NCBI GenBank assembly: GCA_937892155.1
Contig: CALAUG010000041.1
Span: forward strand, 1 to 64,000
DNA from: an uncultured Bacteroidales bacterium
Lineage (GTDB): Bacteria > Bacteroidota > Bacteroidia > Bacteroidales > UBA1715
Reading direction: 5' to 3'
DNA length: 64,000 nt
The first letter of the stretch is position 1; each line of letters begins with the position of its first letter. The notes below the pieces were generated by a model. That model worked only from the letters and a program-made list of their open reading frames with translations. It was not told the DNA's origin and ran no database searches. The position numbers were made by a program, and so were the translations under genes. Of the stretch, positions 26,084-31,020 are shown one piece after another.

Positions 26084-26335
26084 TCAGTAGAGTTTGTTAT
26101 ACACGTATTTGGTTAGCTCTCCGCACCTATTAAAATACATTGGCTTGTCTCGGTTCATATAAACCCATTTTTTTACGGGTTCGGTGTTGTCTTCAAAATA
26201 ATGTACACAAGCACAATGAATTTTTTTGCGGTTTATTGTAACAGTATAGTTACATGTAAATTTGTTGCTCTCGTGTTTTGTGTTTATTAACTGTTTATAA
26301 CAGCTTAATCTTCCTTCTTTTGTGTCAATGTTCAT
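26084..26335 (-). CDS. Small Cys/Tyr-rich protein, unknown
   Basis: An 83-aa soluble protein with three central beta-like stretches (FTCNYTVTINRKKIHCACVHYFED) and a Tyr-rich C-terminus. It lies between radC and the acidic gene, 12 nt after the radC stop. No family recognised; another candidate accessory or anti-defence gene. Confidence 0.6.
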   Translation of the reverse strand: MNIDTKEGRLSCYKQLINTKHESNKFTCNYTVTINRKKIHCACVHYFEDNTEPVKKWVYMNRDKPMYFNRCGELTKYVYNKLY

Positions 26336-26347
26336 AGTATTTAATTT

Positions 26348-26794
26348 TTATATTAGTCCTTCATCTGCAAAACTTGTATAACTCTCATCTGTCAAAATAA
26401 GGTGGTCAAGCACTCTTATTTGAAATAGTTTAGATGCTTCAACTATTTCTTTTGTAATATGTTCGTCTTCCCTGCTTGGCTTTGTGTTCCCGCTTGGGTG
26501 GTTGTGAACTAAGATTAACCCAGTTGCGAGTGTATTTATTGCCCCGAACATTACTAATTTTACATCAACATTTGTTGCTGTTACTCCTCCTTGACTTATT
26601 AAACTGTAACCGATTATTTTATTTGAGTGGTTCAAATAGATGGCGTAAAAACATTCATAAATGTTTATATGTGTTTTTACAATGTCTTTCATAAAGTTGT
26701 TTATATCTTCACTTTGTGTGATTTGCGGACAGTTGTATTTTTCGCACTCCTCGCAAATGATTTTAAATTGTCTTGGTTGTCCTTGTATTTTCAT
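26348..26794 (-). CDS. RadC-like JAB/MPN domain protein
   Basis: A 148-aa short RadC: no N-terminal helix-hairpin-helix, only the metalloprotease-like MPN domain. The motif LVHNHPSGNTKPSREDEHIT (about residues 98-117) supplies the HxHPSG..(x7)..D zinc site, followed by the family ending VLDHLILTDESYTSFADEG. Such short RadC proteins are common on bacteroidote mobile elements; enzymatic function is unproven. The start is M at 26794 (A-rich leader AAAACAAAAAAAATG); a longer start at 26836 would add 14 basic residues. Confidence 0.85.
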   Translation of the reverse strand: MKIQGQPRQFKIICEECEKYNCPQITQSEDINNFMKDIVKTHINIYECFYAIYLNHSNKIIGYSLISQGGVTATNVDVKLVMFGAINTLATGLILVHNHPSGNTKPSREDEHITKEIVEASKLFQIRVLDHLILTDESYTSFADEGLI

Positions 26795-26901
26795 TTTTTT
26801 TGTTTTAGTCCTTTGTTTTTGAGGGCTTTTCCTCATTTCGTTGCTCTAATTTATAAAAAATCTTGCTCTAAAACAAGTATTTTTCTATAAAAGTTTGATT
26901 A

Positions 26902-26922
26902 CAACTAAAATTTATTTAGTTG
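26902..26922. promoter_or_regulatory. Palindrome between radC and the HTH gene: candidate operator
   Basis: CAACTAAA (26902-26909) and TTTAGTTG (26915-26922) form a perfect 8-bp inverted repeat with a 5-nt centre, in the divergent intergenic region (26837-27146) between radC (leftward) and the HTH gene (rightward). Candidate site for the HTH regulator. Confidence 0.4.
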
Positions 26923-27046
26923 ATTATCAATACTTTACAAATATTATCAGCTCCATAGAAATGAATTTTTAAAACGAAAAAAAAATCTATTTTGCGGTGC
27001 TTATGTGTGTGCAAATAGATGTTTTTTTTGTTTCATTTAGGGGTAT

Positions 27047-27067
27047 GGGGGCGAATTTGTAGCCCCC
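27047..27067. other. GC-rich hairpin in the prophage intergenic region
   Basis: GGGGGC (27047-27052) and GCCCCC (27062-27067) form a 6-bp stem with a 9-nt loop, flanked by long T and A runs. The 3' side is A-rich, so it is not a normal rightward terminator. A phage packaging or complementary-strand origin signal is possible. Confidence 0.4.
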
Positions 27068-27090
27068 AATAAAAAAAAAATGTGTTTTTA

Positions 27091-27121
27091 TTTGTTTTAT
27101 TGTTGTAAAGCAATATATTTG
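27091..27121 (+). promoter_or_regulatory. Strong consensus promoter of the right-end HTH gene
   Basis: TTTG (27091-27094), 19-nt spacer, TATATTTG (27114-27121): an exact bacteroidote promoter 25 nt before the ATG at 27147. It is the best promoter of the prophage and drives the likely lysogeny regulator. Confidence 0.75.
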
Positions 27122-27146
27122 CCAAAGAATTAAAGACAAAATAAAA

Positions 27147-27362
27147 ATGGTTCGCAATAAAATAGGTGAATATACTGTTTATAATCTCCCTGAGGTTGCC
27201 AAGATTGTTGGTTTTTCACAGCAGAACATTAGAGAAAGACTTAATGGAAAAAAGCAACAAGCGAAAGACACTATTTTATTGAATGATAGAGAGTTTTATG
27301 TATGTTATGTTGGTGATTCTACCCCCCTTTTTTACTGCAAAAGTTCCGTTGTAAGTTATTGA
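27147..27362 (+). CDS. Helix-turn-helix protein, likely prophage regulator
   Basis: A 71-aa protein with a helix-turn-helix at about residues 13-37 (LPEVAKIVGFSQQNIRERLNGKK). Paralogue of the protein at 17864-18115, sharing the VA..........QNI..R(I/L).GK pattern. It is alone between a strong promoter and the right dif-like site, so it would be the gene most steadily expressed in the lysogen. Repressor role inferred. Confidence 0.6.
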   Translation: MVRNKIGEYTVYNLPEVAKIVGFSQQNIRERLNGKKQQAKDTILLNDREFYVCYVGDSTPLFYCKSSVVSY

Positions 27363-27379
27363 TAATAAATAATTTGCCT

Positions 27380-27407
27380 ACTTTACACAGTATTAATTAT
27401 GAAACAA
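27380..27407 (-). other. dif-like attachment site, right (attR)
   Basis: The centre TATTAA (27391-27396) and XerC-type arm TTATGAAACAA (27397-27407) repeat the left site with one mismatch, and the match extends AAG beyond. The other arm (ACTTTACACAG, 27380-27390) is degenerate, 7/11 to ATTTAACATAA. A degenerate XerD arm paired with a good XerC arm is what phage attP sites of the VGJphi type show. Confidence 0.65.
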
Positions 27408-27920
27408 AAGCGGTAGAAGTTCAAAAATAGGGGTTTCTGCTATTTTTTACTACTTACTTGTACATTATCCACTCAAATATCGAAAACTCAAATTTGAATA
27501 ATTTGGTTGATTACTTCTCCGCTATTCAAAAACTTCGATTTTATCGATTATTATTTGGGGATTTTGTTTTGGGTAAATTTCTCCTGAATTTTTGATTCCG
27601 ATTTTTTGACAATTTCTCAATCTTCATTTTTTTTAGTTTTCCTGAGTAATTATCTTCTTCCTCTCAAAAAACACGATTTTTTTGAATTAGAATTTTTGAA
27701 TATTTCCTGGCAATTATCCACAAAGTTTCGAAAATGCCATTTTTTTGAAGTTGCAGTTTTTTACCATTTTTTCAGTTTGCTGGATAATTCACATGATTTC
27801 CTTCAAAAAACTCATTATTTCAAAATTCAGAAATTTTCATATTTCTGGATAATTCTCTTACATTCTTAAAAAACGATTTTTTTAGAATCTCATTTCTGCA
27901 ACTGACAAATGTCAGTTTGA
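27408..27920. repeat. Non-coding iteron-like region with DnaA-box-like sites
   Basis: About 510 bp without a credible gene. Five imperfect direct repeats of about 58-72 bp begin with CCTGAATT/CCTGGCAATT/CTGGATAATTC (27583, 27641, 27706, 27779, 27845), several followed by near-palindromes of the type AAAAAAC.CGATTTTTTT. It contains one perfect DnaA box TTATCCACA (27714-27722) and relatives at 27465-27473, 27779-27787 (minus) and 27844-27852 (minus). It lies between attR and another dif half-site, so it may be the origin remnant of a second element. Confidence 0.5.
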
Positions 27921-27953
27921 TTCTATTTAACATAATATTAGGCAATATTTGCC
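27921..27953. other. Third dif half-site next to a short palindrome
   Basis: The 20 bases 27921-27940 are identical to 17029-17048, including the XerD-type arm ATTTAACATAA (27925-27935). The other half is replaced by GGCAATATTTGCC (27941-27953), a small palindrome. Reads as a relic of an earlier Xer-mediated insertion or deletion. Confidence 0.6.
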
Positions 27954-27960
27954 ACGATTT

Positions 27961-28089
27961 ATGACCGCCCACGAAACCCGAAACGTCGCTTATGAAGGTT
28001 GTATTAGTAAACAGCGTTATCGTTTGAAAAACTCTTTGAAAGCCTATTTTGATTTTATGAAGGTGTTGCGTTCGGTAAAGGGAGTTTAG
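27961..28089 (+). CDS. 42-aa basic ORF after the third dif half-site
   Basis: ATG at 27961 to TAG at 28087-28089; the product begins MTAHETRNVAYEGCIS and ends FMKVLRSVKGV, basic and helical. The stop is embedded in a terminator hairpin, as in a compact single-gene unit. No family recognised. Could be the last gene of a decayed element. Confidence 0.4.
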   Translation: MTAHETRNVAYEGCISKQRYRLKNSLKAYFDFMKVLRSVKGV

Positions 28090-28109
28090 AAATACAAACT
28101 CCGTTTTTT
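28081..28109 (+). terminator. Terminator of the 42-aa ORF
   Basis: GGAGTTT (28081-28087) pairs with AAACTCC (28096-28102), then G and six T. Confidence 0.8.
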
Positions 28110-28121
28110 ATTAAAATTTAT

Positions 28122-28141
28122 GGAGTATAACTCCGTTTTTT
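28122..28141 (+). terminator. Second tandem terminator
   Basis: GGAGT (28122-28126) and ACTCC (28130-28134) with a 3-nt loop, then G and six T. With the preceding hairpin it shields the CRISPR array (from 28234) from rightward read-through. 28142-28233 holds nothing further recognised apart from a weak repeat-like fragment at 28153-28166. Confidence 0.65.
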
Positions 28142-28400
28142 CATGGAATTTCTTGTGAAATTGCTTGTATAGTACTCCCCCATTCTAATTCATCGTGTCT
28201 TGTTTTAAACATCAATAATAAATATTGAAAAGGGTTGTGAATTGCTTTCAAATTTGTATTTTGAGTTCTTTGAAACAGTTAATGCTTCAAGAATACTTGC
28301 TGATACTGCGTTGTGATTTGCTTTCAAATTTGTATTTTTGAGTTCTTTGAAACAGTAGTCATTTTATATTCGCTGTCTTTCGGAAGGTTGTGATTTGCTT

Positions 28401-28625
28401 TCAAATTTGTATTTTTGAGTTCTTTGAAACAGTGTTGCCACGTAATTCCTGTGTGCGTGTTGACTGCCAATTTTCTGGCAACGTCATTGATTTGTTGGCA
28501 CGAATGTAGCGAACAACTGTTACGTTCAAATTTTGGTCTGTTTCGGCTTCGGTGCAAAACCAAACCTTGTTTGGCTCATCTTGCAAGCGAAAAAAATGTC
28601 GCTGTATTTGTATTAGTTTCATATC
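28401..28625 (-). CDS. ORF inside the interrupted CRISPR array, ends in a repeat
   Basis: A 74-aa ORF starting MKLIQIQRHFFRLQDEP on the minus strand. Its last eleven codons and stop are read from CRISPR repeat 3 (ending KNSKIQI), so the natural 3' end has been lost or the ORF is fortuitous. The unique part (about 63 aa) has normal amino-acid composition with Trp, Cys and charged residues. No family recognised. Position inside the array suggests an inserted fragment. Confidence 0.3.
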   Translation of the reverse strand, partial: DMKLIQIQRHFFRLQDEPNKVWFCTEAETDQNLNVTVVRYIRANKSMTLPENWQSTRTQELRGNTVSKNSKIQI

Positions 28626-28628
28626 TCG

Positions 28629-28658
28629 TTGTTTATTAATTATTTTATTGTATATTTG
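28629..28658 (+). promoter_or_regulatory. Consensus promoter inside the array for a small RNA
   Basis: TTG (28629-28631), 19-nt spacer, TATATTTG (28651-28658). It points right, into the structured segment at 28663-28755, and away from the ORF at 28401-28625. Confidence 0.7.
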
Positions 28659-28662
28659 CCCT

Positions 28663-28755
28663 GGGTTCAACGTCTTTTTCGTTGGACAAAGAATTGGCTT
28701 CCAACAGCGGGAACAATCGGAGTTCCCCCATCGAGGATAGCCAATTTTTTATTTT
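28663..28755 (+). ncRNA. Structured small RNA embedded in the CRISPR array
   Basis: Predicted transcript of about 93 nt from the promoter at 28629-28658. Hairpin 1: TTCAACG (28666-28672) with CGTTGGA (28680-28686). Hairpin 2: outer stem AATTGGCT (28692-28699) with AGCCAATT (28739-28746), enclosing GGGAAC (28709-28714) with GTTCCC (28722-28727), followed directly by a T run to 28750 and TTTT to 28755, so the second stem is also an intrinsic terminator. It has no anti-repeat, so it is not a second tracrRNA. I do not recognise the family. Confidence 0.6.
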
Positions 28756-29636
28756 ACGGCTGTCGTAGTTGTGAATTGCTTTCAAATTTGTATTTTTGAG
28801 TTCTTTGAAACAGTGTTCCATTGTTTTCATCGCTCTTTGATTTCGTTGTGAATTGCTTTCAAATTTGTATTTTTGAGTTCTTTGAAACAGTGATTGGTAT
28901 TTCTTCTGTTGTAGGTAGAAAGTTGTGAATTGCTTTCAAATTTGTATTTTTGAGTTCTTTGAAACAGTACGTAATACGACCATACGCATCTAAAACTGTT
29001 GTGAATTGCTTTCAAATTTGTATTTTTGAGTTCTTTGAAACAGTCTAACAAGATTGCTGATGTCAGCGTCGCAAGTTGTGAATTGCTTTCAAATTTGTAT
29101 TTTTGAGTTCTTTGAAACAGTAGTTCCGCTGTTTCCGACAATAAGTCCGATGTTGTGAATTGCTTTCAAATTTGTATTTTTGAGTTCTTTGAAACAGTCT
29201 TTTACTATTTTTTTTAATTCTTGATAATGTTGTGAATTGCTTTCAAATTTGTATTTTTGAGTTCTTTGAAACAGTTCAGGTCGCTCCTCAGCGTTGCCCT
29301 ATTCGGTTGTGAATTGCTTTCAAATTTGTATTTTTGAGTTCTTTGAAACAGTCGAAATCCTCTATTGTTTTTGCTACGACTTGTTGTGAATTGCTTTCAA
29401 ATTTGTATTTTTGAGTTCTTTGAAACAGTAATTCGTTTGCTTGCTGTTCCGTTATCGTGGTTGTGAATTGCTTTCAAATTTGTATTTTTGAGTTCTTTGA
29501 AACAGTATTTCGTTGGTCGTGTTGTGCGTGATGTAGTTGTGAATTGCTTTCAAATTTGTATTTTTGAGTTCTTTGAAACAGTATAGTTTGTAGAACTCAT
29601 TTATTTTCAGAATGTTAAGAACTGTTTCAGAAATAA

Positions 29637-29668
29637 AAATCCAGCTTTAAAAAAGCTGGATTTTTTAT
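29637..29668. terminator. Bidirectional terminator between array and cas2
   Basis: AATCCAGCTTT and AAGCTGGATT form a long stem with a 4-nt A loop, with T runs on the exit side in both directions. It ends array transcription from the left and the cas operon from the right. Confidence 0.85.
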
Positions 29669-29688
29669 TGTAATTCATTTTTCCTATC

Positions 29689-30024
29689 CTAAAACAATTC
29701 CAATTGTTGGTATGTTGGTGGAGCTTCTTCTTTCTCCTCTCCCACAAATAGTTCCATTTCGCCAAATTGTTTGTCGGTAACTTTCAATATTCCCACGTGT
29801 CCCTGCTCTGGCAAGATATTCTTAATCCGTTGCACGTGCATATTTGCATTTTCGTAGCTGGGGCAATGCCGTACATAAAACGAGAACTGAAACATATTGA
29901 ATCCATCGTTCACCAACCGTTTTCGAAAATCTGAAGCTGCCTTTCGCTGCTTCTTCGTGTCTGTTGGTAAATCAAAAAACACCAATATCCACATAATTCT
30001 ATATTCACTAAAACGATTGTTCAT
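29689..30024 (-). CDS. cas2: CRISPR-associated endonuclease Cas2
   Basis: A 111-aa Cas2 with the ferredoxin-like start IMWILVFFDLPTDTKKQRKA (metal-binding Asp in FFDLP), then GFNMFQFSFYVRHCP and the C-terminal QFGEMELFVG. With Cas1 it forms the spacer integration complex. It starts 3 nt after the cas1 stop. Confidence 0.97.
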   Translation of the reverse strand: MNNRFSEYRIMWILVFFDLPTDTKKQRKAASDFRKRLVNDGFNMFQFSFYVRHCPSYENANMHVQRIKNILPEQGHVGILKVTDKQFGEMELFVGEEKEEAPPTYQQLELF

Positions 30025-30027
30025 ACC

Positions 30028-30963
30028 TTATTTCATTTCGGGATATATAATTTTTCGGGATTCTCCGCTATAACATTTGTAGAGCGAGGCTGTTGTTTGC
30101 GAAACTGCGACCATCAGCGGGCTGGTGTGCCCATCAATCCATACATCCATCACAGGAATCGAAAGCAACTCCTGCTTACATTCCGTTGTTATTTCATCGT
30201 AGGCAACGCCTTTTTGCATTATTTCAATCACTTTCATATCAACGTATGGTCTATATGGCTCCATAATGTCGTCGGCAAGACAATACGCATTGTAGCGATT
30301 GTGGTGATGTATGCCCAATGTAGGAAGCATACCGCTTGCCACCAATGCACGGGCAACAATCGTGCGCACAATTGCATACCCATAGTTCAACAAATTGTTG
30401 GGTGCTTCGCCCTCTTGACCACGAGTGAAATATGGCTTAGATGGGAAGATTGTTTTCCAATAGAACGCAGCTGCCCTACCTTCCAAATTTTCGGAATCGC
30501 CACTTTTTACAGCACTCGCCCACCGTTCCATATTGTCGAACACTGTTCCGTGAACATGTTGCAATACCGCCGACTGATTTTTGATTTTACACTGAATGGT
30601 TTGTTGCCACAATTGCTTTTTTAGGGGAAGCGATGCATCAATCTGCACACGGAATCGCTCACTTTGGGTGGTATTTCCATCCAACGGAAGCATTAAGCCA
30701 ACAGGCAAATGACTACTATTGCAAGAAATTACAGCACAATTGTTTGCCAATAACGCATCAAGCAACCCTTGTGTGATTGTTATTTGCTGACAATCGAGCA
30801 CCACTACTCCAATATCTTCTATTGGTATGGTGCGAATTGCTTGTTTCTTGAAAGATTCCGACAACGAATCGTTTTTAACAACATCTGGTAATTTAATCAC
30901 CAATTGTCCATTCTGCAACGAGAGATATGCAGAATTACTGAAACATAAGACTTTTTTTATCAT
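30028..30963 (-). CDS. cas1: CRISPR-associated integrase Cas1, type II
   Basis: A 311-aa Cas1 with the type II N-terminal beta domain (CFSNSAYLSLQNGQLVIK, IPIEDIGVVVLD) and the alpha domain with the catalytic metal site, including GIHHHNRYNAYCLADDIMEP (His/Asp, about residues 215-235). Metal-dependent integrase of new spacers. It lies between cas9 and cas2. No csn2 or cas4 is present, hence subtype II-C. Confidence 0.97.
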   Translation of the reverse strand: MIKKVLCFSNSAYLSLQNGQLVIKLPDVVKNDSLSESFKKQAIRTIPIEDIGVVVLDCQQITITQGLLDALLANNCAVISCNSSHLPVGLMLPLDGNTTQSERFRVQIDASLPLKKQLWQQTIQCKIKNQSAVLQHVHGTVFDNMERWASAVKSGDSENLEGRAAAFYWKTIFPSKPYFTRGQEGEAPNNLLNYGYAIVRTIVARALVASGMLPTLGIHHHNRYNAYCLADDIMEPYRPYVDMKVIEIMQKGVAYDEITTECKQELLSIPVMDVWIDGHTSPLMVAVSQTTASLYKCYSGESRKIIYPEMK

Positions 30964-31020
30964 AAAAAAAGGATTTAGAGTTTATACCCTAAATCCTTTT
31001 CAAATATTAGACCATACTAA

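Larger units (their letters stand above)
17033..27407 (+). mobile_element. Prophage: putative FLiP-like tailless ssDNA phage integrated at dif
   Basis: A 10.4-kb block bounded by two dif-like sites in direct orientation. Nearly all genes run rightward with tiny gaps or overlaps: four small early genes, a filamentous-phage-type rolling-circle initiator preceded by an inverted repeat, a 291-aa capsid candidate, at least six small proteins with one or two TM helices, an M15 peptidase and very basic small proteins. A leftward group (RadC and two unknowns) and an HTH gene occupy the right end. No integrase, terminase, portal, tail or Zot-like ATPase is seen. Size and content resemble Flavobacterium phage FLiP (about 9.2 kb, ssDNA, internal membrane, double-jelly-roll capsid). 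The family assignment is inferred from architecture. Confidence 0.75.
28234..29582 (+). CRISPR. Type II-C CRISPR array, 14 repeats of 47 bp, interrupted
   Basis: The repeat starts GTTGTGAATTGCTTTC and ends TTGAAACAGT (47 bp). Starts: 28234, 28310, 28387, 28768, 28845, 28922, 28998, 29075, 29152, 29229, 29306, 29383, 29460, 29536. Spacers are 29-30 nt, except for a 334-nt interval after repeat 3 (28434-28767). The first repeat is 46 bp (one T missing), and repeats 2-3 read GTTGTGATTTG, so the left end is the degenerate end. Repeats 4-14 are identical. Each contains TTG (positions 2-4), 19 nt and TATTTTTG (24-31), a bacteroidote promoter pointing right. tracrRNA pairing shows crRNAs are made from the + strand. 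Spacer 1 matches the prophage at 23504-23533. Confidence 0.98.

Noticed and set aside
17033..27407. Assignment of the prophage to Inoviridae
   Set aside because: The initiator type fits, but there is no Zot/pI-like P-loop ATPase, and the 291-aa capsid candidate and M15 endolysin do not fit filamentous phages that exit without lysis.
17033..27407. Assignment to Microviridae (gokushovirus or alpavirus prophage)
   Set aside because: No 500-600-aa VP1, no VP2 pilot protein, and the genome is almost twice their size.
28153..28166. An additional degenerate repeat left of the array
   Set aside because: Only about 14 bases (TTGTGAAATTGCTT) resemble the repeat start, with an inserted A, and the remaining 33 do not match; possible relic but not supportable.
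28663..28755. Second tracrRNA inside the array
   Set aside because: No stretch complementary to the repeat longer than a few bases; a clear tracrRNA exists at 35338.
28969..28997. Spacer 6 as a second match to the prophage (near 18335 in rep)
   Set aside because: Only about 10 contiguous bases agree; this is expected by chance in AT-rich sequence. No other spacer showed a convincing match by eye.
28324..29141. ORFs on the minus strand (28324-28563, 28827-29141) with repeated KNTNLKAI-type peptides
   Set aside because: They are translations of the CRISPR repeats; the periodic peptide is an artefact of the 77-bp repeat-spacer unit.
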